A stretch of 64,000 bases of DNA, taken from the NCBI GenBank assembly GCA_016801885.1, contig CM028901.1:17185095-17249094 (forward strand), written 5' to 3'. Shown piece after piece: positions 38,001 to 50,875 of the stretch. This DNA comes from Toxotes chatareus (Eukaryota > Chordata > Actinopteri > Toxotidae). Position 1 is the stretch's first letter, and each line of letters begins with the position of its first letter. The notes beneath the pieces are model-generated. The model worked only from the letters and a program-made list of their open reading frames with translations, ran no database searches and was not told where the DNA came from. Position numbers and translations under genes: made by a program.

Positions 38001-41000
38001 TGATAAGGTAAAGTGATAATTAGACAAGTAATAGGACTAATTATAAGACTAATAATGACAACAGTGATAATAATGATGCAGTCAGAAACTCTCACTCTGT
38101 GTTTCATATTTATTCGATGTGTTGCTGGTATGCTAATGTTCCCTCTGTTTTTTCCCTCCACTCGCTGTGTGTGTGTGTCTCTGTCTCCTGAGTGTAAACT
38201 ATTTCTAGCCCCATATTTGGGTTTGAACTGTGTTAGTACTCTCCTGTGCTCTCACTACTATAAATACGACAGTGGTTGCTATGGGTTGGGGAGGGTATCC
38301 TCTTCAGCAGTGTCGGGAATCGGGATACATCGGATTAATCTTCAGATTCAGATTGTTTTTGGGGTTTTTTTTGTTTTTTGAAACAGAAGAGGGGAAAAAA
38401 AAAAGATGGCGGCACATTTGGGCTGACAGCTGGGAGCTGTGACAGCCCAGATTTCCCTGAAGACAAATGACACAGAAACATACAGGAAATCATTACGGAG
38501 GCTGTAGCTTTCCAAGCTGCTCAGTATTAGAGGACGTTTGTGCTCTTCTGTCATCCACTTCACCATGTTAAACCTGATCACTCTGATGCTTGGACTGATG
38601 TAATAATAAGAAAGTACAGCCTGCAGCTGGTCTGGCTCTGACTAAAGTTAAAAAACACACCTGATGAGCTCTTCTCTTAAAGGTCAGCACCGTCAAAACA
38701 CCACAAGCGAGTCCACTGGTTGCAGCGGAGCCTTAAAACAGGATCCCAGTCTTTCCTTGTGGATGCTGGGAAATCACTGTATAAACAGAAGCACTGATGT
38801 AGGTTTGCTGCACAGTCAGATCACGCATCGGCAGGGCGCCTGCAGTAATGCATGGATGTCGGAGCATCTATAAAATGTCAGAGTTCAACAGGCCGCTCTG
38901 AGCAGTGTGATGTGTTGCTCCTCAGCCCACACACGCACACTTGTTGTGGCTCTTTTTTTTTTCTTTTTGCGTTTGGCTACCAGGTGGACGCTTGGCCGAG
39001 AAATCAGAGCTCAGTGGAAGAGGGAAGTAGGTCAGCAGCAGAGTATTTTGGACAGCGAGGGGGAGGTGGTGGGAGGATGAGTTACCTCTGGACAAGTGGT
39101 AGCCCACATTGCAGTGTTCTCACTCAGCCAGCCTCCCACACTGAGCTTCTGGCAGTTTTCCCATCTCTTCTAGTCATTAGTCACTTTCTCTTTTCATCCT
39201 CCATCCCTGCAGTGGATCTTCCTGCAGAGTGAATGGGCAATGTTTTCCATTCTCTCAGCTCTTTCACTGGACTCGAGCAGTGCAGCTTTTCAATTTTTTC
39301 TTCTTCTTTTGCTTCACTTCCACACTGTTCAAAGCTCAGAGGATTTATTTTAGGGGGTATATCTCGAATCAAACTCTTAGAACAGCTTTCCATGACTGTC
39401 TGGCTGACAGTAGGTGCTCTATATTCACATTATTCAAGTGCTGTATTGTTTTGCTTGTGGTGTATTAGGTTCCTCCTTCTCATACTTTATTTAAAGTGGC
39501 CCTTTATTAAAGACAATCTGCCTCCTTTTCCTGTTTCGTATGCCAATGAGTTGTTAGCAGGTCCATCAAAGAGATATCAAACATGAGTATAAAGTTAGTC
39601 TATGTGAACTTTGCTTTTTCTCCTCTTTCCCCTCATTATTTTGTGACTCTCTAGAGGGGCCCAGACCCCTAGGTTGGGGGCCACTGGACTAAACTACCTG
39701 ACTCTAATGACACATCAGTATTAACAGTTTACTGTGATATACTGTATATGATAATGTGTGACTCACAGGGGCCACTTTATGCACTTAAAGCATGTTTTAG
39801 CATGACCCAGGGATCAAAACTTAAATCTCTTTGACAGAACCTAATCCATCAAAATGTACATTATGATGATTGAATCGTGGCTGAGCTGACGTTCAGGGGC
39901 ATTTCACTGTAACTGTGACATGTTTGCTGGAAGTGTTGTGTCACACGTCGAGTGTGAGTTGGTTTGAGAGTGTTTTCCTTTGTGTTTTGTCACCTAGGAG
40001 CCCTCTGTTTGTGGTTTCAGCGTCATTACTAATGACACTGTTAAAGGTCTGACAGGGTGCTGCCTGTGTGCAAATAAACTTATTCATATATAATAACTGG
40101 ACAAATGGGCTAAATCTCAGTTTTATAAATACTTTACAAAACCGCACACACAAACTCTCTCTCTGTCTCTCTCTCTCTCTCTCGTGTTATGTGAATACTG
40201 GCAAACTCAGACTCAGTTATCTGGCACTCTGCTGAAGGTGCAGCGAGTTCAGCTTTGTTTGCTCCTAAATTTCTTTATTTGTCCATCATCATGCTTTGAA
40301 AAGGCAGTTCAGTTCTTTGGCTCACGTGTCAGACACAGTGACTGTTGGTGGTTTTTACCTGGGGAAGTGAAAGAGGCCTCACTAGTTCCATTTTTTTTTA
40401 ATTTCGTTCTTTTTTTAATCATGCTTGTGAGATTAAAAGAAAATGTTGCTCTCTGCCTGCTGGACATGTAAATCAGAAATTCATTTCTGACACATTTGTA
40501 CTGTAGTTTGTTATTGTATCATATTTGTTTTTTGGGGTTTTTTTGTTTTGTTTTTTTTGTTTAAAGTAATTTGACTGAACACAATTTCATTTTGAAATAT
40601 GCGCCAAAATCTACACCTGTGACACACTGGGACGTCTGTGTGTGAAAAACATGAGGTTTTTGTTTTATAGGAGAGAAACAGTTTCTGTTCATAAGGACTG
40701 AAACACACACCCATAACACTTTAATAAGAGCAGCACAACACTAGATAACACTAATTAACACTGAAGCTCTGTTACAAAACAACAATGTGTCAGGTCATGT
40801 CCCAGTGCTACCACAGCTCTATCAGAGTTACCGTACAGCACGACAATCAGGATGCACTGCATTCTGCTTCCACTGGCCCATCGCTGAGTAAGTATTAATA
40901 TTAATAAAAAGCTATTTCAAACTGCCAGGAGGTTAGAAACCCACAACAGGATATACTCCCAGTCATAGTCCCCAGGGGCCTTTGAGCCTGTAACACATAC

Positions 41001-44000
41001 GAGGATGAAGTATTATCTGGCCTAAGCACAAAACGGACTCATAATTCAGCCTGTGAGGACCAAAGTGCGGGCACATCATGCAGTCGAGGTCCTGTCAGCA
41101 AGCCCAGACCTGGAGGACTCAGCTGGTAGAGCTAGAGAGTCCTACCTTAACACCGGGATTGGACCAGGTACAGGAAGAGTACAGTTTAAAAGACACACAG
41201 TCTCACTTCTCACTGCCAACTATTTACTCTCTGATTACTAGAATGAATGGTTATCATTATCATCAGTAATTTCAGAGCGTGAATTAGCATGAATTATTTA
41301 GCCCTGCGATCGACTGGTGACCAGTCCAGGGTGTACCCTGCCTCCCGCCTGTAGTCAGCTGGTGATAGGCTCCAGCTGCCCCACGACCCTGACCGATCAA
41401 GGAGCATAGAAAATTGATGGGTTATTTATTTGAAAACACAATTTCCAAATTTTGGCAGACTTTTGTTTTTTTCTTTCCCACTTTGACGTCTGCCAGGCTC
41501 CATAGGTGTCCATAGGAGGGTCTGGAAAAATAATAAAGTTACTATTTATAGTTTGCTCCATATGGTATGCTGGATGGGAGGTGACACACACACACACACA
41601 CATATATATATATGTATATTTGTGTATGTGTGTGCACTGCGGTGTTTGAGATGTACTAAATGTAAATTTGACTTCTGTTTTACTGCAGTAGACAGTAAAA
41701 TGTTGCAGATTTTCTCTTTAAATATTAATTAACTGGCTTCCTCTCAGACAGAATCTCACATGGAGAGGTTGTGTATGTGTGTGTGTGCACGGAGGTGGGG
41801 CTCCTCTGACTCTCCCGGTGTCCCACAGGGAGCCTCTCAGGTTAAATTTAGAGCCAGTTGCGGGTCACCGTGAACAGCAACCTGAGCTTTAGTGCTCATG
41901 TTCTTCTGTGACAAACTCCCTCTGTTTCTTTCCTTCCTCCCACGCCTTTAATGTCCACACTGAGTTACCTTTACCTGTTTTCTAGAACATTGTCCCACCA
42001 CTGGTTTAGCCATCTCTCTCTCAGTGATGTTGACATAACAGGTTTCCTCTTCTCTTATTGTATTTCCTCTTTGACACGACATGGGGCTATTGGAGTTCAC
42101 TGAACTGTATTTTTTCCTCAGTGTTTTTGCTGACAGTCAGTTAATCTGCCCTCAAGTGTCAAAATAAAGAACAACACTCCCTGTTTACTGCCCTGCGTCA
42201 TGTATTTCAGACCAATTAGAAACTGAAGCAGAGATAAATTCGTGTTGGCACTTCATTATCAGATAAATGAGTGTCCCCTTTATGTGTTCAGGCCTGTGTG
42301 TGTCTGATTCTCAGAGTGATCAACTCACAGTGTTCTTGGCTCAGAGAAGCACCTCTCAGTTCTCAGCCTTTAGCCCTAATGTTTCTCACACACAGCTGCT
42401 CTGAAAGCTGTAATAACCTCTGTGGCCACCATAGCGTTAGCTAACTAAATAATTGATCCAACTTGTTAAAATAGCAAGGACGCTTTTTTTTGTTTGTTTG
42501 TTGTTTTTTTTTGGAGTACAATAGTCATTCTGTTCATTCTGTTTAACTAATTATTTGGCCAGAATATCCCAATAACTTTTTTTTTTTGCTTTTCAGAAAG
42601 AATGACAGAAAACCTGAAAGTCAGGAGTGACTTCAGCTCCCTGTAAATTTACGTTAGCATGGCTACCTTAAATTTGGAAGATTCAGATTATACTTTGAAT
42701 GACTTTATTCCTGTTTTTCTTCTAATAATTCCAGTTGATAACTACAACTGAAGTATTTAACCTGAAGGTTTACCTTGAATTACAAGTGATGTTTCTTTCA
42801 CAAAGCTCATTTACGTTATCTATCGTAGATGCTTAGTCAAACAACTGTGCTTTGTAGACCTAAAATCAGTCAACCAACCATCCTTTCCAAATGATGATGT
42901 GTAACTAACAATTATTAGTTCAGTGCTGATAGTATTTCCTCTCTCTTTATCTTGTGGTGCAGTTCTGTGCGGAGTTAAACCAAGGAACACTGGCCAGCAT
43001 ACGGAAGTGGAAATGGCCACGAGGACTGTGGAAAAGCGTTGTGTCTGAAAAACCCACCGGGCACTCCAGCAAGGTACGGCCGCCATCTTTACCTGCACTG
43101 ATAGCTCTCTGTTCACACTGAATATTACGACACAGAAAACCACTGATACAGTAATTTTCCTCAAAGCTTTTACCACTTAGCCCCCAAATATTAAAGGTCG
43201 ATCCTCACAGCAGGTTTATTCCTGATATCAAGAAAATGAGACAGTTCTGTGTTTGTTTTTTTAAAAAATATCAGCGGCTCTGTTAAAGGTAAGTAAAGTG
43301 CACTATTCAGCTCTTTTGTGCCCTGACATCAGGAAGGTGCTGAGCACAGAGCAGATTCGTTTTGGTCTTGGTCTTGTCCAAGTCTGTTTTTTGATGTTCA
43401 TAAACAAACTTTGATTATTGACACAGAACTTCATACTTTTGGTTTTTGGTTTAAGTAAAGATGAAGGCTATAGCTGGTTGATTTGGTAAATGCACATCTG
43501 GTTCTCCACCTCTGATGGGGAAGCAGCTCACCCCTGCTTCCCTAAGCTTTCCTATTGTCACTAGTGTTGAATACTTCCTACTGGTATTGTTGCGAGTTCA
43601 ATATGAATCGTGTTCACCCAGGTACATACTGCCTCCTGGAAATATCTGTACGCTGCCGTCTGACAATTATAAAAGCTTTCACCTTCTCCCACCAGTCCAC
43701 CAGCTAACTGTCAGCCATATTAGAAACTTAAACTACTGAGACCAACTTGACTGGACCCAGCTGCTGCTGATATTAGCTCATACTTGCTGCCTCTGCGCTT
43801 CCTGTACATGCTGAACTGAAGCCTGCACACTGGAGGATGCCAAAGAGGCCGCTTTGGAGCTTCAGGTCTTGGCAGATTTATTCATGAATCAGAGTCAAAC
43901 AGCAGACTCAGATCTTGTTACTGTGACAATAGACTAAATATACAAGTCAGTTGACTTTTATTTATTGTAAAATTACTCTCAATAAGAATACATACAATTA

Positions 44001-46275
44001 TGACAGTAAGTTAAGCAAGTTTCCCTACCAGAGATCATTTCCCTGGCAGTGTATAGAAGGCTTTGAATAAATGCTTTAGATGCAGAGTTAAATTTACAAG
44101 AACATCTGACTTAACTGAATAAATTAAATAAGACAATTTTTAATAATTAAAACATTTTACAGACTTTGATTTTTTTTGTGTCCCCTGATAGCAGGGGAGG
44201 ACTTGGGTTCATGTCTTCAGTATCTCTAAAACCTGGCTATGGCCTCTGCTTCAAAGTGTCCTGAAAGTAGAGTAAAGCTGAATGAATGGTATTTTTATGC
44301 TGGAATTTAAACAACTTTTCTCACAGAACACATATTTAATGGCAGCTACAGTAAAGCAGTTTCCCCACAGAGATCAATAGTGTCGTCTTATCTCAGTGAA
44401 TGTTACCAAACTGTCCTTTTAATAAGCAGATCATCTTGTATGTTGATAACTGTGACTAAGCCTTATTAGCTGACTTTTCATTTATAATATATCTTTATGT
44501 ATAAGATTAAACCTTCTGAAAGAGAATACAGCTGCGACCCAGCAGAGGACAAACCTCCAGGCTCAGACAGTGTTAGTGTAGATAAGAGTCCATTTTAGCC
44601 ACGGTCAGAAAATCTATGTCACGCTGTCATTTAAATAAATGTGCTTCTTTCTCATCTGCGTAGCAGACTGATAAATAATCATGATTCGGTTTTAATGCAG
44701 AAGGACATAACCAGCAATACACATGTATGGCTGCTGCTGACAGTGTCACCCACACTCAGATAACAGCCTGATGCTACAGTTACAGGAAGCCTGGAGAAAG
44801 TCTGCATCGATAGCCTTGTGATACAATGACTTATGTAACTGGTCATATGCTGTTCATTAGTAATGTTGTTGAGACTGGTGTCATGTAAGTCAGCAAGATC
44901 ATCTAAGAAAAAATATCTAACTCCGTTTCCCACGATCCTCTGTTCTTAGGGAGTGAGCTACTCCGGTTTTCTGTGGGACAGCTCGTCTGGTGTTGACCTG
45001 AAGGATGCTGCAGTGCTGGAGGCTCCTGTTGTCAATGGAAACGGGAATCATACCTACCCCCGACTCTACCTGGCTCACTTTTTAGTAAGTAAAGATTTAT
45101 TCCACAAACAGACTGCAGTGTTTAGATGAGATATGTCTGCCAATACATCAGGCAGATATTGGCCATTTTCTGAAATGACCACGAAAGGGTTGATCAGATT
45201 GATCTGGATTAAAAATATATGCAATAAAAAAATACCATGCAGGAGAGGCAGAAAGCTGAGGGCTTGTAACACCTCTAATATAAGCTCAACATGCAGCATG
45301 AGCAGATTACATTAATTATATAATAGGAGGGTAAAATAATTCTGACCAGGATCAAATGAACTGATGCTTTCCACTAGGTTGGTTTGTACGAGCTGACAGT
45401 GGTGAACGTCCACATGCAGGCCACAGCCTCACCAGGAGAGTCCAATGGCAAGAACCACAACTCAGACGAAGTCAAGTGTCAGCGTCTCTCCCCAAGTATC
45501 CAGGAAACACTCAAAGGTCAGTCTGTCAGGATCTACACAGGATCAGCTGTTCCAGACGTTACACCACACGCCTCAGATACTGTGGGTGGATTCACACAGC
45601 TTCCACAGGATGTAAATGATCAAAACTTAAGTGGTCTCTGACAAATCATCAACATTCTCCACATCGTTCTCTGCAGGTGAGAAGGAGTTGGTGGTGCTGG
45701 GAGATTTCGGCTCCCCCCCTCAGAGCTCAGAGCTGGACATACTGAGAAAAGAGAAGCTCAGTGCCCTGGTACCATCCACTCAGTTTACCAACATCAGCAC
45801 CCGCTCACCACAGGGCACCCGCTGCCTGGATAACATCTGGGTCAGCCGCTCCCTCAAGAAGATCTGTTCTGGTAGGTCTACGGTATGAGTGTCTGTGAAC
45901 AGTTTACCGCAAGATCTGAATTCAGAACTTAAAGTAATTCAGTACAGGATTCCTGCTTTTCTTTCTTGTTTAATTGTAAATCCTGTGGTACATTGTGTCT
46001 ATGTTAGTATGATAATAGGCCTTCAGTCATTCCGTCTCACCTTCCTGCTGACTTCCCCGCTCTTTGTGTCTTTTCCTGTGACAGGCCACTGCATGGTTGT
46101 GCGGGAGGGCTTGACTAACCCCTGGATCCCAGATAACTGGTCTTGGGGCGGTGTGGCGTCGGATCACTGCCCTGTTGTGGCTGAGTTTTATGCAGATGTA
46201 TCCCCTAAGGAGCTGAGCAGGCCTGGCATGACAGTGGTGGACAGAGGAGACATTTTGCCCAAACATGAGCGGTGA
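25190..46275 (+). CDS. eepd1: EEPD1, endonuclease/exonuclease/phosphatase family domain protein 1
   Basis: Seven coding exons (25190-26037, 37956-38007, 42963-43073, 44950-45084, 45378-45516, 45677-45871, 46085-46275) total 1671 bases, or 556 residues. Human EEPD1 has 569 as I recall. In mammals it acts at stalled replication forks as a 5' endonuclease and also has a membrane role in macrophage cholesterol efflux. The start has a good Kozak context (gagccATGG). MGGSLGC fits N-myristoylation (Gly2) plus palmitoylation (Cys7). Two helix-hairpin-helix DNA-binding repeats start at LNINTATEEEL (about 41-100) and ININTATPAQL (about 127-187). The EEP domain follows from about 250 to the end KHER. 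Unusual: motif I is ATWSLQG rather than ATWNLQG, and motif II is VQDLL rather than VQELL. The GDFG, DNIW and SDHCPV motifs are present. Poly(A) signal at 46531. Confidence 0.96.
28436..28457. repeat. Short interstitial telomere-like repeat
   Basis: Reads GGGTTAGGGTTAGGGGTTAGGG: about three and a half TTAGGG units with one extra G. Confidence 0.75.
32890..33491 (-). mobile_element. LINE reverse-transcriptase remnant
   Basis: Minus strand, N- to C-terminal. At 33491-33222 the frame contains KVRATALYKKGNKFEQSNHR followed by PVSILN. At 33132-32899 it has YLTHLIKKELDSGEYCGLAT and KASGTVDHQMLLNKLKA. These are the classic fingers/palm phrases of L2/Rex1-type non-LTR retrotransposons (YKKGD..NYRPVSIL and KAFDTVDH). 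Frameshifts between the two pieces and a degraded palm mark it as dead. Confidence 0.85.
37956..38007 (+). CDS. eepd1: eepd1 exon 2: motif II
   Basis: A 52-base exon encoding DIKLLAVQDLLEREALDK. The Asp codon at 37978-37980 replaces the usual metal-binding Glu. Acceptor tgctttcag, donor gtaaag. Confidence 0.93.
38008..42962 (+). other. eepd1 second intron
   Basis: A 5-kb intron. It contains a LINE 3' tail (41300-41424), a CT-rich stretch near 40160 and a CA/TA repeat at 41588-41620. Nothing coding is seen. Confidence 0.6.
41300..41424 (+). mobile_element. RTE/Rex3-type LINE 3' tail
   Basis: The order ccctgcgatcgactggtgac, ccagggtgtaccctgcctcc, gataggctccagc, cgaccctga, gaaaattgatggg is the familiar 3' end of a very common teleost RTE-type LINE. 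No coding part remains. Confidence 0.65.
42963..43073 (+). CDS. eepd1: eepd1 exon 3
   Basis: Encodes FCAELNQGTLASIRKWKWPR and onward to EKPTGHSSK. It is phase 0 at both ends and matches human FCTELNQPTLPNIRKWKGPR in layout. Confidence 0.94.
43074..44949 (+). other. eepd1 third intron
   Basis: A 1.9-kb AT-rich intron in which I see no further feature. Confidence 0.6.
44950..45084 (+). CDS. eepd1: eepd1 exon 4
   Basis: Encodes GVSYSGFLWDSSSGVDLK through YPRLYLAHFL. YSGFLWD corresponds to YAGFLWD of human EEPD1. Donor gtaagt. Confidence 0.94.
45378..45516 (+). CDS. eepd1: eepd1 exon 5
   Basis: Encodes VGLYELTVVNVHMQ, then an acidic and serine-rich loop, then SIQETLKG. Acceptor ccactag, donor gtcagt. 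Confidence 0.93.
45677..45871 (+). CDS. eepd1: eepd1 exon 6: GDFG and DNIW motifs
   Basis: Encodes EKELVVLGDFGSPPQSSELD and onward to RCLDNIWVSRSLKKICS. GDFG has Gly where most EEP enzymes have Asn; human EEPD1 shares this, as I recall. Confidence 0.94.
46085..46275 (+). CDS. eepd1: eepd1 terminal coding exon
   Basis: Encodes GHCMVVREGLTNPWIPDNWS and then GVASDHCPVVAEF, with the catalytic-type Asp-His pair. It ends KHER, TGA at 46273-46275. Confidence 0.95.
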
Positions 46276-46550
46276 CGACATCCACGGTCACAGCAGAGAC
46301 AGTGCTGGACATCAGAATGACTTTGTCCTGTCTGGATCCTGCTTTATCTTGGTTTGCCATGGAAATAAGTTTCCTGATGAATGTGAAGAAGCGCCAAGAT
46401 TGCCTTTTGGGTTGCAGTTTATCAATGTATAATAGTAACTGGTAAGTCATAGAGCCATACAAATGTTCAGGCAAAAATCTATAATGTACTTTAAAAAGAA
46501 ATGTGCCAAACATTTTCTATATGTCTATGGAATAAAAGAGAAATTGATCG
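46276..46550 (+). other. eepd1: eepd1 3' UTR and poly(A) signal
   Basis: Short 3' UTR with AATAAA at 46531-46536. Confidence 0.75.
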
Positions 46551-49330
46551 ATGCTTCTGCCGTGTCTGAATGATAATCATTAATGCAAATAAGTGCAGTA
46601 TCTGCTGTAACGCTCATCTGTTCTGTCAGCGGAGAGGAAGATCACATCTCAGCTGCAGAGCTCACGAAGGCTGTGCTCTTAAATTATGTAAGCCAAGCCT
46701 CTGTGCACGTGTGAGCTGCCATCTTCCTCTGTGATGGAAATGAGGTGTCGGGGCACAGAGCCATCAGAGAGCGCTGCTCCTGCCTCAGCTGCTCGTTACC
46801 CAGCACCACAGAGATTCCTTTAAAGGGGCCAATAACTGCATGTTTCATTTATACATGTTTTTACATCAATCAGTGATCACAAGTAAAGAATCCCAAGAAA
46901 GCCTGTCTGAGAATAGACAGTGTTTGTTTGGTTATTGTAAATTTGTATTGTAAGTTTAACAGGCAGTTGCTACTACTTTCTAGTTGGCTTGGAGCGTTGG
47001 GGCAACAAGAACACTTCCACGGTGGGTACGCGGGCGTCTGCACAGCCCTGTGCTTCCACCCTCCGGTGACAAAATTTACCCGAGGGTCTGTTAGAGTCAG
47101 AGTGTAACACTAGCCTGACTGTGTGTGTTGTTTCTATGGTGTAAAAATATCTAGAGCTCTGATGCAAACTTAGCTTGTTACACAATAATAAGCCCATGTC
47201 ATTGGAATCTGGGCCATGTGGTTTTAATAGTGTGACTATTGTGGAGCGTCTCCACTGATACTGTGTGATCAGGATGAAGAAGGATTGTGCTAACACACGT
47301 TTTGAACAGCGACATTCAGGCAGCTTCTGTAATGATATCACATTGTTATAAGCTCATAATAAAAGAGAAGTATTAACACATTCGGACATACTGTAACAGT
47401 AATGTGACCAGCTGATCCCAGAGCTGCGTGGGAGAGCTGATCTGCTCTGTAAATAATGGTTGATGTTTGTCAGACAGCTGATCTTCTCACTGTTACTTTA
47501 TAAAACTGCTCAGATATTTGCTAAGTAAATAATCATAAGCAGCACATGAGACTTGACACAACCTTGGCACATTGCCAACTGCAGTGCATGCAGGAAGTTC
47601 AAAGACTAAATAGTCGGAGTTCTTCCTTCTGGCTGAAACATGTAGAGTCAGTAATGTTTATGAGTTTGCTTTTCCATAAATATATATTTTAAAAAAATGA
47701 ATTCTAGAAAATTTGACTATTGAACTGGATTTTCTAAGATTCAGAACAGATCAATGCATAATTAAGGTTTTGGAATCATTTTGAAATGTCTCCTCGTGCC
47801 TTGGGTGCAGGACCTGAGCTCCTGGTTCAGCTTGTGTTTGGATTACATTGCTCAGCAGTTCAGTGCAACATGTCCATCGCCTGCTTTCAAGGATTACGTC
47901 CGCTCTCCTTTCTGTCATGGTCACTTACATAAGCCACTAATGTAAGTAAGTTACACAACTCACAAGAAAGACTGCGTGCGCTCATGTCAGTACACGGACA
48001 CACATGTATTTCACATACTGACTGGGAGTGTTAGTGTTGTCTAGCCTGTGTTGTGTCGTGTGTGTGTGTGTGTGGGGGGGGTCACACCTGCAGTGTTTGT
48101 CTACCTTGTTAACACTTGCAGGTGCAGCATCGGTGCAAAGAAGGAAAGAAACTTCTTGCATAAATTCCAAACAGGTTTCCATGAAGGAGTGTCCAGTGAC
48201 AGTGTGGACGTTGGTGGAGACTGACAGGAACTTGACGTCAGTGTAAACATAGCAATACTACACTGAAAAGACTGCATTACGGTAATCTGTGGAAGCAGGC
48301 GTGACTGAGCGAGTTAGACCATTTTAAAATGTCTGTTCTGTCCATTTCAAATTAAATCTACTACACAATGAAGTGTGAAAAAGGTGAAGGGGTCTGAATA
48401 CCTCTGCCTCCATGCCGTCTTACCTGACTGAGAATTTACCTAAAGAAATGATAGTAAAATGACCTCATGTTGCAGATTTATTTTGATTATCAAGGAGTCA
48501 TTTGGTTATTTTACAGAACTATTTAAATAAAAAAAAAAAACACAGAATCACAGTTCATGTGACACAGTCATTTGGAAGCTATTGGGGGAAAAAAAAAAAC
48601 AGTTGAGATACCAATATGTTCACTGTGACCACAGATTAGAAGACTTCATCTTAACAAGGCTTAAGTTACACATCAGCTGTAACTGGAGCAGCAGTGCCCA
48701 ACGATGGGAATCACAAATTCCTTGGCCTTGTCCGGGTCCAGCAGAGTCATTCCTGCTTATAGTGCAGCACAAAACCATTGTGTTGAAACCGTGGCAAAGT
48801 AGCTGCATTGTGCAATGAAAATCAATTGCCCAAGTAAATGACCCACAGCTCAAAGTGACATGGGTAACCTTGAATGAAAAACAACTAGGTCTGAATTGGA
48901 AATTCAGTGGTTTGACTTGGAAAACTGTGGCGATGTCACAGTTTACAGTATTTCCTCTAAACTGAGTTAACTTTTTATGTGACTCTTCACACAGTCAACA
49001 CAAGAGAGGACACAAGGTCAAATATTTCTATATTTATTTTGTATATCTGTAGCTATCATATACATGGACACACACTGTGAATATGTGTGGGTTTGTGTTT
49101 TTTTTTGGTGGAGTTACTGAAGCATTTAAAAAAAAATAGTGCTTATTTGATTTTCATTTTAAAATACAACAAAAAACAAAAAAACAACAAAATTGAAATA
49201 AGAGGCATTTTAATTTTTTTATGGGTCTGAAGAGAGTCCTCGAAATTTAAAAATGACGTAGATTTTCTTTCTCTACTTAGCGTAACAAAATACAAAATCA
49301 GGAAGAGACAGAAACGGAAAACGACCGTTT
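46551..49330. other. Intergenic region after eepd1
   Basis: Unremarkable AT-rich DNA with a GT/G run at 48057-48080. No gene, RNA or clear mobile element was recognised. Confidence 0.55.
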
Positions 49331-49534
49331 TCTCGAGTCCACCGACCGGAAGTTGTCACTGTATTCTTCTTCTTTTATCGAATGGAGACCTGCTGCCGGC
49401 TACCGGCTGCAGGATTTTCGCCACCTACTGTTCTTTATTTATAATAATCTCGCGTTTGGGCGAACGGTAGAATGCAGCAGACAGGAAGAAGGAGATAGCC
49501 TGGTTCCTGTCAGAGCGGCGCGCCCATCCAGAAT

Positions 49535-49682
49535 GTCCCTGGAACCTTACAGCCAGATTATTTTAGCCGTGGCTAAACAAGGCCTTTCTTCTACAGAAAT
49601 CTCTGCAGGAATTTCACAAGAAAGCGGCGACAGAAGAGGATTTTCTGCAAGAAATATCAGAAACTTTTGTGCTGCAGTTTAA
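49535..49682 (+). pseudogene. Transposon-like helix-turn-helix fragment
   Basis: A frame starting MSLEPYSQIILAVAKQGLS continues with an ISAGISQ helix and ends RGFSARNIRNFCA before a stop. The pattern EPY...I...AKxGLSxxEIS...GFSxRxxRxFC resembles the N-terminal DNA-binding part of fish transposon proteins. The rest is missing. The assignment rests on pattern memory only. Confidence 0.4.
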
Positions 49683-49766
49683 TGGGACGGCCCGACACGC
49701 ATTTGGAGTTGGAGGTGGCCAAAGCCATAGCTGAGTTATGAATGTCGTTGTGCTACAGATGTAATT

Positions 49767-50007
49767 TTATGCCCTTTCATCGCTACTGCAAGGAATCACT
49801 GGTATCCTTATTGGTGCAAGCGTGTTCAGTCTGATTGGATGTTGTATTATTCCCTGCATTAGAAGTCTCATTGTAAGATCTACTGATAGGTCAGTCACAC
49901 ACCAGATGGCCTCTCTGGCTGAGACTCGTCTTCTGTCAGATGTTAAAAACCCAACTGATTTCTTTACTGATTGGATTCCTCCTCTTTATGATGATGATGA
50001 TGTTTAG
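49767..50007 (+). pseudogene. Endogenous retrovirus env 3' remnant
   Basis: The frame encodes a hydrophobic membrane segment, a CCIIPCIRSL-type juxtamembrane Cys motif and a charged cytoplasmic tail ending in an Asp run and a stop. This is the typical layout of the transmembrane subunit of gamma-like retroviral env. No surface subunit, gag or pol is present, so it is a truncated, non-functional relic. The bases after it may include part of a 3' LTR, but I cannot define it. Confidence 0.6.
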
Positions 50008-50269
50008 GTTTTGAGTTTTTGTATTTTCCTCCAGCTTGCTATCAACCTAAGGACGTCTGTGTCCTACAAAAACAGCTAAATGAATATTTTCACATATATC
50101 AGCTAATGATGTTTCTACTTTTGTTAAAGCTCAAGGTCTTAGATGCATCACACTAACATACCATTTTTTTCTGAACAGCAGCTGTCCAGATTTTCAAGAA
50201 AAGATCACTTGCATAATAATTTGGCACAGTGTAGACTCCATCATTTTGTTTTGTCTTGTATCTGTACTC

Positions 50270-50875
50270 CTACCACTTGGAGTGGCAGGAGCTGATGTTG
50301 GTGAACAGCTTCAAGTACCTGGGTGTTCACCTCAACAATAAACTGGACTGGATGCACGACACTGATGCTCCGTACAAGAAGAGCCAAAGTGGCCTCCACC
50401 TTCTGAGGAGACTGAGCTCAGTCTCTTCTAAAGACTTTTTATGACTCTGTGGCTACCACAGGTCCTTCATTCCCTCTGCTGTCAGACTGTACAACTCAAC
50501 TGTTTAGTTGTACTCTGGTCTGGTCTAACATTTCATTTGTCCATGTGGGACTGTGCATATATATGTATATAGATTTTTTTTCTCTCTCCCACAGGATCCT
50601 ACTCTTCACCCCTGCATCATCATGTAAATTTTTATATTACCAGTTCTTATTGTTTTTGTATTTTGTGTACTGTTTTTTTTTTGTTTGTTTTTTTTTTCTT
50701 TAGATTGTAAATACTGTTTTTTGCACAGTGTTCCTTATATTTGTATCACATTCACACTTCTGCACTTGATACTTTTCTTTTCTCCTGTTTTTGCTTGTGA
50801 GCTGCCTAACAAGAGAATCTCCTGCTGTGGGATCAATAAAGTGCTATCTTATGTTATGTTATGTTATGTTATGTC
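50270..50875 (+). mobile_element. 5'-truncated L2-type LINE with TTATG tail
   Basis: The frame has LVNSFKYLGVHLNNKLDW, then YKKSQSGLHLLRRL, then after a deletion FIPSAVRLYNST. This is the standard C-terminal end of L2/Maui-like LINEs. The 3' end reads GCTGCCTAACAAGAGAATCT and GGGATCAATAAAGTG and then four to five TTATG units, matching LINEs that end in short tandem tails. It is dead because of the internal deletion and stops. Confidence 0.8.
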
